From positions 1 through 36,390 of the forward strand of contig JABSRP010000061.1 of NCBI GenBank assembly GCA_013215145.1: a stretch of DNA of 36,390 nt. The letters run 5' to 3'. Positions 8,812-18,136 of this stretch are shown one piece after another; position 1 is the stretch's first letter, and each line of letters opens with the position of its first letter. A program made the translations under genes and the position numbers. Under the pieces are notes generated by a model. It worked only from the letters and a program-made list of their open reading frames with translations. It was not told where the DNA came from and did not search any database. This stretch comes from Pseudobacteriovorax sp. GTDB lineage: Bacteria; Bdellovibrionota_B; Oligoflexia; Oligoflexales; Oligoflexaceae.

Positions 8812-9173
8812 CCAGCCTGACTGGCTCGCTCCCTAACAAATTGCGATAGAGATTCTTGGATGGCCGTGACCTCACGACATAGTTTGTCGAAATCCTGTGT
8901 GATGTTTTCTAGTGAGTTTGACCTACCAGCCATTTCAATGTCTTTGCAGAGCCTTTCGCCAGAAATTGCTCCCAATACGCCGCAGGAGCTTTTTAGTTTA
9001 TGACCCAACTGAAAAATCATTTCGGCATCGGAAGAGGCTACGGCTTGTTTTAACTGCGGCATGGTTAGCTCCCAAGCCTTGTTGAATCTCTCCAATTGAG
9101 TATTAACAAAAGATTCGCCTGGTCTAGAAAGCTCTTCTAATTCCTCAACAACGTCCCAGTCTATTTCTGTCAT
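8808..9173 (-). CDS. Stand-alone Hpt (histidine phosphotransfer) protein
   Basis: About 121 residues from the ATG at 9173, which sits six bases after TGAGG; an ATG four codons upstream (9185) is the alternative. The Hpt signature GHKLKSSCGVLGA carries the phospho-accepting His (residue 58). The rest is a helical bundle without other domains. The gene is tail-to-tail with the receiver-kinase gene, their stop codons overlapping in the tetramer CTAA at 8808-8811. Together with the two kinases it makes a complete multistep phosphorelay set at one locus, although the final response regulator is not in the window. Confidence 0.88.
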   Translation of the reverse strand: MTEIDWDVVEELEELSRPGESFVNTQLERFNKAWELTMPQLKQAVASSDAEMIFQLGHKLKSSCGVLGAISGERLCKDIEMAGRSNSLENITQDFDKLCREVTAIQESLSQFVRERASQAG

Positions 9174-9317
9174 AGTAAGCCTCATTGTTCAAGGATCATC
9201 CCATGTTCTGATTATTGTATCACGACTAGGGTTTTGGAAGGAATATAGTAGGTGAAATTCCGATGGATCCTTAGCTGGCTGGGCTCCACCGCTTGCTGTC
9301 AAATGTTATGGTTGAGC

Positions 9318-11801
9318 TTAGAGCTCGGAAACCAGGTGAAGGTAGAACCTTTTTTTAGCTATAGGTTCTTGCTTCTCATCTTCAAAAATCTTGACGTAGA
9401 CAAAGTCGCTGCATGTTCCATCGGCTCGATTAGATTCGTCACAAGTAGGACGGGCAACCACAGTATGATCGAGAGCATCGGACTCGCTTTCTAAGGTAAA
9501 TTCTTCGTAAATATTTTTTTGACCTTGCCAGCTTATGGCGCCTTGAAGCGGACCGCCTTCGTATTGGATCTGGACGCGGACAGGATATTTGAATTGATAC
9601 TCGCTGCCGTCAGCTATCGATACCTTCAGAGGAATCCTGGTCAGTTCATCTCCAGGCGCAACTCGGAGTGGCTGGTATCGTGAACCGATACTACGGTTGG
9701 TGACAGGCTCATCATTGTAGGTGAGACGAAGCGATGCTGGGGTAGCGTCTGGTGCGAAGCCGAAGTTTCTGGACTTCAGCGCATTGATGATGTGCGGGCG
9801 CATCATTCCTGGTGAGCGGATCTTTCCAGATGGGAGAGAGATCTCTCTCACTAAGGAGTCGGCAAAAATCATATGTTCAAACCAGATTTCGGCAGTAATT
9901 CCCGGGTGATCTCTGGTCAGTCTCATAGTTTCAAAAATCAAATCGGAGGCTAAGGCTAATCCATCAAAGTAGCCTAAGGTCTCTTGCGCTAGATGTAGGA
10001 TATCTCTCATGGCTCCGCCGTAAGCCTCGCCATCGTCATGGCTTTCGTTGGTTAAATGAAAACCGATTTGGTTATTGATGCGCATCCCCTCACGACCCTC
10101 GAAATAAGAGCCTTTGGTTTCGGCAGCGACAACTAAGTAAGCTAATATATCGGCCATACCTTCATTCAAACCTCCAGAATCAGCAAAGCGATAATGATCT
10201 CCCATCATCCTGTCTTGTATCCCATGACCAATTTCGTGCCAAATGGTTGTATTGTCTCTAGCATAGTTTTGGTTGCCTTTGGTGTAGTTAGTAAAGTTAA
10301 TCGTATCCCGAGAGTAAAAGGCATTATTGCGCGAACCAATGCTGGGGTTGAATAAGATGGCATCAAAGGGTCTAGTAGATAGCTCTGGGTCAGAAAATCC
10401 AAGGGGCTGCATCTGATCAAAGAAGGTGTTGATAGCCCAATAGACCTGAACCTCATCAAATCCCGTATTCATCAATGCGGTAATATCGTTGTTGACCTTG
10501 TCGCCAGTAAAGGGGAGGCGATCGAAGGCATCTAGACGATGAGATAGCGCATACCCAAAGGTTCTGACTCTTGCTTCTAATGTATAGTCGTTGCCATCGG
10601 CGGTGGGCTTGTAACCAGTATAAAAATAGGGCGACTCAGATGGTTGAAACGACAGATCGTCTCCTAACTGTTTGGAATTTGGATGGACGAACACCCTTGC
10701 GTATTTTCCAACGAGGCGGACATTGTTTTGATCTTCGTTGTCAAAGGTATTTTGCTGGAATGACAGCGAACTTAAAATGCCTCTGACCATGGACATGACA
10801 AAGTCACCATTCCAAAATCCCTGCTGGCGACCAGATAAGGTATTACCTTCGGCCCTGTTAAAGTTGCTACGGAGTAAACCTAGGTCTGTGATGCTGCTAT
10901 AGGCGCTAGCATCTGCGTCGGGAATGCTCTTTAGCAAATATTTGAGACTGACAGTATCTAATGATGCTACAGCTTCCGGGTTGCCGGCGGGGTGTTCCCA
11001 AATCGGAAAGACTTTTGCTGGTATAGGGTCTTGATAGTCGGCCTGATGATACTCGCGGAATTGATAGGTCCTAGTTGTCGTCGAGGATACCGGAAATAGC
11101 CAACTGTGAATCCCGTTACCATCTTCGATGGTGACCCTACGCTTTAGGTCGTTTTCATGCCACTCCGTTTCCACTTCCATATGATTGATCTGAGTCGAAT
11201 CCGATGAAAACTCATGAAGGGTTTTTGCTGCTGCGACATGATCGGCTTCTGGCAACTTAATGTCACGGCGCTGCTTACTGCGGGGTTGTTCTGGGTATGC
11301 GGTAAGCCGAACCTCTACTTGAATCATCTCACCGGTTTCTGGATGATTCCAAATTCTGATGGATCGACCATTGACAGGGCTGCCCTCCCGGATCTGAGCA
11401 TAGCGCCGATAATTCAACGTGGCCATAGCGCGTTCTTCTGTAAGCCAAAAATCACTGGTAGAAAAGAAGCTGCCCTTTAAGGAATTGAAGGCTTCCAGTA
11501 TGGCTGCAAGATGGGGCTTTGGTCCCGATTCTCCTCCTACCCAACGGTGCTCAAACTCTAAGGGTTGCGCTTCGACGTCTCCGGGCAATAGGGCTGGGCT
11601 CTCGTCATTTTTGGGTTGCGACGTCGTTGGCTGTTGATCACCAGGTGTCACTTTTGTTTTAGAGGTCTCAGAAATAGGGTTATAGGAGTCACCAGGACTG
11701 GAAAAAACAGGGTCTTTAGACGAGCTTTCATTACAGGCGACAGTACTAAACAAAATAAAAAGCGGCGTTAGGGCTAGGGCCCGAGAGGATTTTGGGATCA
11801 A
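9318..11801 (-). CDS. Secreted lipoprotein zinc metallopeptidase (gluzincin, M4/M36-like)
   Basis: 827 residues. The start is a TTG at 11801, supported by AAAGGAG six bases upstream. The N-terminus is a lipoprotein signal with lipobox TVAC, followed by a Ser/Pro/Thr-rich linker. A propeptide-like region precedes the catalytic part, which has the zinc motif HEIGHG (His522, Glu523, His526) and a third ligand Glu547 in LNEGMADIL, 20 residues on, as in thermolysin and fungalysin-type peptidases. The C-terminal 200 residues look like a beta domain. It probably sits in the outer membrane or at the cell surface and digests external protein. Exact peptidase family (M4 or M36) cannot be settled by eye. 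Confidence 0.85.
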   Translation of the reverse strand: MIPKSSRALALTPLFILFSTVACNESSSKDPVFSSPGDSYNPISETSKTKVTPGDQQPTTSQPKNDESPALLPGDVEAQPLEFEHRWVGGESGPKPHLAAILEAFNSLKGSFFSTSDFWLTEERAMATLNYRRYAQIREGSPVNGRSIRIWNHPETGEMIQVEVRLTAYPEQPRSKQRRDIKLPEADHVAAAKTLHEFSSDSTQINHMEVETEWHENDLKRRVTIEDGNGIHSWLFPVSSTTTRTYQFREYHQADYQDPIPAKVFPIWEHPAGNPEAVASLDTVSLKYLLKSIPDADASAYSSITDLGLLRSNFNRAEGNTLSGRQQGFWNGDFVMSMVRGILSSLSFQQNTFDNEDQNNVRLVGKYARVFVHPNSKQLGDDLSFQPSESPYFYTGYKPTADGNDYTLEARVRTFGYALSHRLDAFDRLPFTGDKVNNDITALMNTGFDEVQVYWAINTFFDQMQPLGFSDPELSTRPFDAILFNPSIGSRNNAFYSRDTINFTNYTKGNQNYARDNTTIWHEIGHGIQDRMMGDHYRFADSGGLNEGMADILAYLVVAAETKGSYFEGREGMRINNQIGFHLTNESHDDGEAYGGAMRDILHLAQETLGYFDGLALASDLIFETMRLTRDHPGITAEIWFEHMIFADSLVREISLPSGKIRSPGMMRPHIINALKSRNFGFAPDATPASLRLTYNDEPVTNRSIGSRYQPLRVAPGDELTRIPLKVSIADGSEYQFKYPVRVQIQYEGGPLQGAISWQGQKNIYEEFTLESESDALDHTVVARPTCDESNRADGTCSDFVYVKIFEDEKQEPIAKKRFYLHLVSEL

Positions 11802-12094
11802 GACAAGCTCCTTTGTTGAATTTTGCCCCTTCTAGCACGATTTTGCAGGCGTAACCATCCAGAATCGTCAGAATCGCATTCTTCAGATTTGTATGATTAG
11901 GAGCGCGTTTATATAAAAGTGATTTAGAAATCTAGGTTTAGATATACTAAATGCGGCTCTGACCCCATAAGGCCTAGGTCACCAATCACAAAACACTACC
12001 TAATGTTTCCATAGTTAGCTTCGTTGCGAAGAAAAATGGTTAAATATCCTGAAAAAAATTCGATAACGTCACTGAACGCGAGTAGGATTTTACA

Positions 12095-14877
12095 GTGGAT
12101 ACATTTCCGAATTGGATGTTAGTAGTACTGGTGTTTTTACCCAGTACTTGGTCCATAGGGTTTTCTGACGATCGTATCATTCGATTGGATCATGCTGCAG
12201 ATTGGAAATCTCTTCGGATCGATGCGTACCTTTATAGCGGCAGCGATCCTGAATCAGAGATGAGTCCCGAAACAATCGCAGTGGGTGAGTTCGATGACCG
12301 CTTTCAAAAGCCCGAGGCAGGCAAAGCTATCAATTTTGGAGTTAACAAGTACTACCCTCATTGAGGTTATTTTTCTATCGAAAATCAGACTGGAAAGGCG
12401 ACTCAACTTCTCTTAGAGAAAGCTTATAGTGCCATCGATCGAGTGACAATCTTTAAAGTCGGTCCTAGCGGCCAAGTCGTGAGTTCGGTAACATTGGGAG
12501 ACAAACTCGCTTTTGATGAAAGGCCTATTTTATATCGTCACCCGGTATTTACCCTTGATTTGGATGAGGGGCGCAATGATTTCGTCGTTAAGGTGACAAC
12601 CACCTCCATCGTACGCTTCGATTTTGTCTTGTTTACGCCAAAATCTTTTCGTAATGCAAAGCTACCAGAGCTCGTGATTTTTGGAGTTCTGATGGGCGGG
12701 ATGTTCTTCATCGTCGTTTATAACTTTTTCCTTTTCCTAACTACGAGAGACCGCAGTTATGGGCTTTACGTGGCCTATGCGGCTGCTTACTTCGTGTACT
12801 CCCTAGGTTTTTATGGGTTGCTTCCTTACTTTGTTTTTTCAACAGAGCCTAATAGTCCGCTTACAGGATGGGATTTATATATGGTTATCGATGTTATAAT
12901 CATATTTTGTGTCTTGTTTACAAATTCCTTCCTTCACCTTAAAAAAGAGTCTAGATTCTTCTATTGGACGATGAATGCTTTTGCCATCGTAGCTTCAGTG
13001 AATTTACTTGCGAATTCCTTGATCCTTCATGGCTCGGTTCCAGCGTTAAAATCTGTCTCGCTAGCTAGTATCTTGCTAATGGGTTTTGTCCTCATTGCTG
13101 CTGGAATCCGTATGATATTTAAAGGCTTTACTCCGGCTTATTATTTCACATTTGCTTGGACATGTTTGGTTGCTGGTAACACCATCGGTATGGCTGCTAA
13201 TCTAGGAGTGCTTGATCCGAGTGCTCTCAGTAAATGGGGCAGCTGGTGGGTGTCAACATGGAAATGTTATTTCTATCCTTCGCCCTGGGTGCACGGATTA
13301 ACTTGATCAAAGCCCAGAAATTAAAGGCTGAGAAAAAAATGCTCGCCGAGGCAGAAGAGAAAAAGCGGCTTCAAGCTGAACTCATCGATACGCAAAAACG
13401 TAACATCGAAACCTTGGATGCCAAAGTAAAGGAGAAAACAAAGGATATTAGGGATATCTTAGTGCATATCCACCAGGGTATATTTACTTTGGATCCTTCC
13501 TTGAACCTAGGTGATGAATTCTCCGATTATTTGGTTGATATTCTCAAAAATGAAAATCTGTCGGGTAAAAATATTCAGGAAATCCTTCTGGATAAATCCT
13601 CTCTCGAAGAGGATATGAAGTCGCAAATCATGACGGCTCTGGATTTTTCTTTTGGTGAGGATCGAGAGCTGGGATGGGATGCAAACCAGTACAACTTAGA
13701 AACAGAGCTAAACCTTACGATTGCCGAGCAGGATCTTATTGTAGAAGTGGATTGGTGGCCGATTGAAAATGACAACGGGGAAGTGGCAAAAGTATTGGTA
13801 ACTCTCAGGGATGTTACAGAGATTAGAAAACTACAGGCCACAGCAAAGGAAAACGAAGTGCGAGGCCGGATGCTCCTCGAGATGCTTTCTAACGATCTTG
13901 AGAAAACTCAGAAATTCTTAGCGCGCACACTTAAAGCTTGGCGAGAGATTGATGATATCTTGGTTCAGTACCTTAACGATGTTGATACCAACTATGATGT
14001 TCTCTTTAGGGCCTACCATACCATTAAGGGTAACGCTAGATCATTGGAGTTCAAAGGTATTTCAAGCTCGGTCCATGAACTGGAAACCCAGTTAAAGGAA
14101 ATTAAAAAAGAATATACTCCCGACAAACTAGAAAAACTGCGAAGCGACTCCACCGAAACGCATCAGTTAATCCGCAATTATAACAAGGTTTTTGATGAAA
14201 AATTTGCAAGACTTATGGGCAAAGATGAGGCCATAAAGGGACAGCTCTTCGAATATTTCGTGGAGAAAAATATCGCGCCATCATTAGGCAAAATCTCTAA
14301 GGAAGTTGGCAAGCCTGAGCCAGTTGTGAAAGTCAATAATCCGAACGGATTTTTAATCATGAACGATGAGATGGAAGATATTATCGAGAATATTTTGAAT
14401 CACATGATGAGAAACTCCATCGATCACGGTTTGGAAAGTCCCTCGGATAGGGAAACAAAAGGAAAAAAGCCTTGGGGAACTATCTCAATTGATATCTCCA
14501 TCGATCAGCAAAAGAATGTTACCTTCCGTTTTGAGGATGATGGGAAAGGCCTTAATCTAACCAAGATTTATGCGATTGCAGTATCAAAGAACCTTATGGA
14601 CGAACATGCTACAGCGGAGCAACTAGTGGATGTGATTTTTAGGCCTGGTTTTTCAACGGCGGAAAAAACCACAATGATCTCAGGACGAGGTGTAGGGATG
14701 GATGCCGTAAGGCACTACTCAATGTCCCTAGGAGCTAGTTTTTCTTTGGTACCCAAAAACACCATCGATGACGAAACGCTGCAGCGGATAAAAGATGGGA
14801 CAGGCGAGGATGTCTATTTACTCTTCGAATTTGTCTGTGTGGCTAGTTTGAAGCCGGAACTGCAAGCCGCAAGTTAA
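12095..14877 (+). pseudogene. Broken 7TMR-DISM CheA-like histidine kinase (nonsense plus frameshift)
   Basis: Three open segments make one protein when joined. From a GTG at 12095 (TAGGA upstream) the frame runs to an in-frame TGA at 12362-12364; it continues unchanged as GYFSIENQTGK, and the intact paralogue at 27927-30611 has Trp80 at the matching place, so TGG probably became TGA. At 13236-13239 a run of four G has apparently lost one base: the frame changes between Trp (13235-13237) and Gln (13240-13242), the latter leading into QLVGVNMEMLFLSFALG. The parts encode a signal peptide, 7TMR-DISM extracellular domain, seven membrane helices, coiled coil, Hpt domain (AYHTIKGNARS) and CheA-type ATPase (MMRNSIDHGLE, DDGKGLN, SGRGVGMDAV). 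As it stands it cannot make a full receptor; the piece from 13234 could still make a soluble kinase. Confidence 0.85.
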
Positions 14878-15205
14878 CTCCGATCTGAATGAAGGTTTTC
14901 CCAAAGCTGAAAAAATTTTGGTAACATTGGGTTGTCGGCAAGCCATATTCTTAGTTCTGTTAGCGGTGATCTGAGCCTTGGTTGGTCAACTCATTCCACT
15001 TTAAAGCGGTAACATTTAAAATCGTCTAAAAGTATCGACTAGGTGATGAGTATTAATAAGTACTAAGACGAGGTAAGATCGTCCTCTCACCAAAAACTGT
15101 ACTTCTCTAAATACCTAAAATAAAAATGGAAAAAATATGGAACGGTAATTGCTTTTAGCATCTTACGTCGTTTAGCTTATGACATCGTTACTTTAGGAGA
15201 CAACC
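14878..15205. other. Intergenic region, no gene seen
   Basis: About 330 bases between the broken kinase and the DUF4360 gene. No coding frame or clear terminator was found. The right end carries the DUF4360 ribosome site TAGGAG, six bases before its ATG. A promoter for that gene is expected within about 100 bases upstream, in the AT-rich stretch near 15110-15185, but could not be fixed. Confidence 0.4.
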
Positions 15206-15805
15206 ATGAAGAAAAGGTTTTTTGCCGCCATCGTCGGCACTGCCCTCAGTTCCATTGCCTATGCCCAGGTCCCACCTGGGGTGACCTTGGGGAAAGTTAA
15301 TGTAGTCGGTACTGGCTGTGATCTCAGTGATACTCTTGTAGCTGTATCTGGAGATCAACAGGCTCTGACCCTGGTCTTTAACAACTTGTTCGTGGAACTT
15401 GATGGTCGGCGCACCACTCGGAAATACTGCCGATCGATTTTTACCGTAAGAAAGCCGGTAGGCTGGACCTTCGATATCGTTAACAATGCCTACCGCGGCT
15501 TTGTCAGCCTTGATGAAGGTGTTACTGCCTCTCATTCTACTTTTTACGATGTGGGTCGTACCCGCAATCAGTTTGAAGCACAGAATTTTGCCGGCGAAAC
15601 CTTCGAAGATTTTGAGCGCTTCGATACTGTGGTACCACGTCCTAACCTTTCGACCTGCAATACAAGGTTGGAGCGTGTGATTATCCATAACGTGTTATCG
15701 ATGACAGCTCACACCCCCGGTGGAACAGGGCTACTGGTGATTGATAGTCAGGATAATGAGGTTCAGGGGCAGTTTACTTATGGGATTCGTTGGCGGCGCT
15801 GCTAG
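15206..15805 (+). CDS. Secreted DUF4360 protein
   Basis: 199 residues with a Sec signal ending near AYA (about residue 20) and a TAGGAG site six bases upstream. The mature protein shows the DUF4360 pattern: VVGTGCDLSDT, a D-x-Q-A-L-T-L-x-F block, RKYCRSIFTV, then P-x-GW-T-F and a Y-R-G-F strand. Cysteines occur in the N-terminal half and near the C-terminus, including a penultimate-region Cys, consistent with disulfides in the periplasm or outside the cell. DUF4360 has no assigned biochemical role. Two hairpins follow the gene, so it is likely monocistronic. Confidence 0.85.
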   Translation: MKKRFFAAIVGTALSSIAYAQVPPGVTLGKVNVVGTGCDLSDTLVAVSGDQQALTLVFNNLFVELDGRRTTRKYCRSIFTVRKPVGWTFDIVNNAYRGFVSLDEGVTASHSTFYDVGRTRNQFEAQNFAGETFEDFERFDTVVPRPNLSTCNTRLERVIIHNVLSMTAHTPGGTGLLVIDSQDNEVQGQFTYGIRWRRC

Positions 15806-15842
15806 CCTGAATCATACCTATGAATTGAGTTAGCTGCAAAAG

Positions 15843-15861
15843 ATGAGGGGTTCTCCCTCAT
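15843..15861 (+). terminator. GC-rich hairpin downstream of DUF4360 gene
   Basis: ATGAGGG (15843-15849) pairs with CCCTCAT (15855-15861) around a five-base loop. It lies 38 bases after the DUF4360 stop. The sequence after it (TGCTGTTAT) is not a clean T tract, so it may act with the second hairpin at 15894. Confidence 0.5.
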
Positions 15862-15893
15862 TGCTGTTATAAGTCGTTGGCATATTGAGACTG

Positions 15894-15919
15894 AGCACCG
15901 AAGGTGCTTTATTTTTTCT
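15894..15919 (+). terminator. Rho-independent terminator
   Basis: AGCACC (15894-15899), loop GAA, GGTGCT (15903-15908), then a T-rich tract TTATTTTTTCTT. This is a standard intrinsic terminator and probably ends transcription of the DUF4360 gene. Confidence 0.75.
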
Positions 15920-16087
15920 TATCTGTTATTTTTCTCTCCTTTTTTAAATCGAGTCCCTGATTAGTTTTTTGGTTAAGCTTCACTTTATGCCTACGGCTAA
16001 GTTTGCTGGCTGGATTTTTAGCACTTGCCCTATTCTGTTAAGTTTGATCAGATTATTCTTATTTGTCGAAAATCGAGGGAAATTAAT

Positions 16088-16489
16088 ATGGTTACTTGGG
16101 GAAAAATCATTACGGTCTGTGTTGGTATTACTATGTTTTCTCAGATGGGTTTATCAGGCTCACCCTATGAACGCGAAGAAAAATGGTGTGGTGATCCCAC
16201 TTATGACTTTAGGCCGGAAACTCATCGCATCCTTCACGAAACCTATCAAGGGTATTATCGTGTGACTCAGCACACCACCATAGGCGGTCCTGTTCGAAAC
16301 TACTTTGGCAAAAGTACAGTGATGAAGCATTTCTTGTTGGAGGAAGGAGATCGCGTTTTTCTCACGGGAAATGAAGCCATAGAGGAAGAAACTGGTATGG
16401 TTTATGAACAAGTTCGAGTGGATTGCACAGCCCTTCCCCTAACAGTTTGGGTCTTAAAAGAGGATTGTCCATATAGTCCCGTTGATTAA
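16088..16489 (+). CDS. Small secreted protein, unknown function
   Basis: 133 residues from the ATG at 16088, which follows GAGGG by eight bases; an upstream ATG at 16025 lacks such a site. The first 25 residues look like a Sec signal. The mature part is short, with three Cys (one near the start, two near the C-terminus), a charged stretch EEGDRVFLTGNEAIEEE and a VYEQVRVDC strand; an SH3-like barrel is possible but not shown. Its stop overlaps the start of the DUF427 gene by eight bases, suggesting co-translation. Confidence 0.65.
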   Translation: MVTWGKIITVCVGITMFSQMGLSGSPYEREEKWCGDPTYDFRPETHRILHETYQGYYRVTQHTTIGGPVRNYFGKSTVMKHFLLEEGDRVFLTGNEAIEEETGMVYEQVRVDCTALPLTVWVLKEDCPYSPVD

Positions 16490-16853
16490 GAAATATCTAA
16501 TTTTTTCAGTGGGCGAACAAATTTTTGCTCGTTGTCCTATAAGCGAGATCCGTGAAAGGGGTGGTGTCATCTATGCTCCTCTGTCAAAGCTCGAGCAAAA
16601 GGGTCTGCGGGCGAACTCTCATGAGACCCTATGCATATGGAAGGGAAAGGCTCGCTGGTACGATCTAACTTTGTTGGCATCCAGCTGGCGCAATGTAGGA
16701 TGGCAGTACGATCGACCCAAACCCGATTTTGCTGACCTGAAAGACTATATTAGCTTTGATCCATCGCAGGTCAGTACTAGTGAAGCTTGGTACTTATATG
16801 GCTTCAGCCTTAACCATGGCCTCCGTAAGTGGGTAAATCAAATCGAGGGTTGA
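16482..16853 (+). CDS. DUF427 family protein
   Basis: About 123 residues if the TTG at 16482 is used; a GTG at 16509 is the other option and neither has a strong ribosome site. The protein matches DUF427: an N-terminal FSVGEQIFAR strand, VIYAPLSKLEQKGLRAN, then CIWKGKARWYDL and VGWQYDRPKPDFADLKDYISFD, the last ending in the usual Y-x-x-P and aromatic blocks. DUF427 proteins are small beta folds with no established reaction. The C-terminus overlaps the convergent moaE gene by 16 bases. Confidence 0.75.
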   Translation: MIKKYLIFSVGEQIFARCPISEIRERGGVIYAPLSKLEQKGLRANSHETLCIWKGKARWYDLTLLASSWRNVGWQYDRPKPDFADLKDYISFDPSQVSTSEAWYLYGFSLNHGLRKWVNQIEG

Positions 16854-17884
16854 AAGGACTCTGCTACAGAGGAGTGACTCCGAAAGAGCGAACTCAAATG
16901 TAATGCTTTCTTGGTAACTCTTTCATAAAAACTGGCCAAAGATTCATTGTCTTCCTTTGGTATGGCGACAGGCTCTTGAGTCGCTTTGCCAAGGAGTTGC
17001 ACAGGCTCTGGACGTCCCTCGTCGGGAAGAATCATACATAGCCCTACCTGTCTAAAATCTATTGAGTTGGCATGAAAAAGACTCGCTGGCAGGATGGCGA
17101 GATCCACCTCCGTTAATACTGTCGCGATTTCCGCCTTGTGATCAATGGTGTTTATCTTCATTTGAGGCAAGATTTCTTGAATTCTTTTAGCCAATAGCTG
17201 ATCTTTGCGTCGGCCAATATCTTGCCAGGAAAAGTAGAGGCATTGCGTTAAATCCATAGCTTCAAGTTCCTTGGGGTTATGAAGCCAGATTTGACGAAGT
17301 CCCATCTGGAGCAGCGGAGTGAGCGCATTGGTTTGGCTTGCTGAATCGGCGATGAATAAAGTACGTAATTCTTGGTTGTCCTGGAGCTGCTGTATGGAAA
17401 AATCAGCCTCCTCTAGTTGGGTTTGAAAAAGGTCTTTTGCTTCAATTTTGGCAGATGAGAATCCTTGATAGCTTCCCTGGCAGTTGATCCAATGAGTAGC
17501 ACCATCGATATAATGCTCTTTTTTCCAAATGGGTAAGCGGTCTTTGATTTCGTCGATAACGTAACGACAGGCGCGAAAGGCGGCATCTCTATGACCGGCA
17601 CCAACTCCCACCCAAACAGCTAGCTCTCCAATTTGGAGGTGACCGACTCTATGGATACAGCGGACACTTACGTCGGAGAAAAGATTCTTTACCTCGCTGA
17701 TGATGGTATTTCCTTCCGATTCAGCTAATTTCTGATAGGCCTGATATTCTAAACTGGATACAGAGTGCCCTTCGTTATGATTGCGAACCCAACCCTCAAA
17801 ACTAACAAAACCTCCGGACTCCTCTTGATAGACTTTTTTTGTTTCGACGAGAGGATCTATGATCTTATCTGAAATAGTAAACAT
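16838..17884 (-). CDS. moaE: MoaE molybdopterin synthase large subunit fused to degenerate E1/ThiF-like domain
   Basis: 348 residues, far longer than MoaE (about 150). Residues 1-140 are MoaE: GGFVSFEGWVRNHNEG, HRVG, AGHRDAAF and the catalytic-lysine segment PIWKKEHYIDG (Lys121/122). MoaE converts precursor Z to molybdopterin using sulfur carried on MoaD. Residues about 165-335 resemble the adenylating fold of MoeB/ThiF: a strand at RTLFIADS in place of the G-x-G-G-x-G loop, then QDIGRRKDQLLAKRIQEILP and VDLAIL, matching the diG-x-x-K and D-l-V blocks. The nucleotide loop, catalytic Cys and zinc Cys pairs are missing, so this half cannot activate MoaD; it may hold it in place. Last gene of the operon. 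Confidence 0.85.
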   Translation of the reverse strand: MFTISDKIIDPLVETKKVYQEESGGFVSFEGWVRNHNEGHSVSSLEYQAYQKLAESEGNTIISEVKNLFSDVSVRCIHRVGHLQIGELAVWVGVGAGHRDAAFRACRYVIDEIKDRLPIWKKEHYIDGATHWINCQGSYQGFSSAKIEAKDLFQTQLEEADFSIQQLQDNQELRTLFIADSASQTNALTPLLQMGLRQIWLHNPKELEAMDLTQCLYFSWQDIGRRKDQLLAKRIQEILPQMKINTIDHKAEIATVLTEVDLAILPASLFHANSIDFRQVGLCMILPDEGRPEPVQLLGKATQEPVAIPKEDNESLASFYERVTKKALHLSSLFRSHSSVAESFQPSI

Positions 17885-17887
17885 CCT

Positions 17888-18136
17888 TTAACCTCCTGCC
17901 ACTGGTGGAATAAATACTATTTTATCACCTTCTGAGATGGGGCTGTCTAGGTTTTGAAAACTGTCGTTAATCGCTACCTTGACGGAACGATCACTTAGAG
18001 AAAAATCATAGCGATGTCTAAGGTCGTTGTAGAGATCTCGAGCTGTGTTTGCTGTAGTTTTTAATGACTCAGAGTCTTTTCCTGCTCTTTCTCGCAGTAT
18101 GGCATAAAACTCTATAGCGACTGTTTTCTCTTTCAT
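17888..18136 (-). CDS. moaD: MoaD, molybdopterin synthase sulfur-carrier subunit
   Basis: 82 residues with a ubiquitin-like beta-grasp pattern and the required C-terminal Gly-Gly (PPVAGG). The terminal Gly is adenylated by MoeB and loaded as a thiocarboxylate, which MoaE uses to make the dithiolene of molybdopterin. The ATG at 18136 overlaps the TGA (18133-18135) that would end the upstream mobBA frame. Three bases separate its stop from the moaE ATG. No intact MoeB gene lies in the window, so the activating enzyme must be elsewhere. Confidence 0.93.
   Translation of the reverse strand: MKEKTVAIEFYAILRERAGKDSESLKTTANTARDLYNDLRHRYDFSLSDRSVKVAINDSFQNLDSPISEGDKIVFIPPVAGG
17891..17896 (-). promoter_or_regulatory. 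Ribosome site of moaE made from the Gly-Gly codons of moaD
   Basis: The codons GGA GGT for the essential C-terminal Gly-Gly of MoaD form the Shine-Dalgarno sequence of moaE, six bases before its ATG. Confidence 0.8.

Noticed and set aside
9252..9494. Short plus-strand frame between Hpt and metallopeptidase genes
   Set aside because: Most of it overlaps the metallopeptidase 3' end antisense, and no motif or ribosome site supports it.
12362..12364. TGA read as Trp (altered genetic code) or selenocysteine
   Set aside because: modA, modB, bufB and others end at TGA, so TGA is a normal stop here. The paralogue has Trp at this place, not Cys, and the gene has a second lesion, so a mutation or base error fits better.
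15188..15688. 166-residue open frame opposite the DUF4360 gene
   Set aside because: Antisense to a gene with signal peptide, ribosome site and family match.
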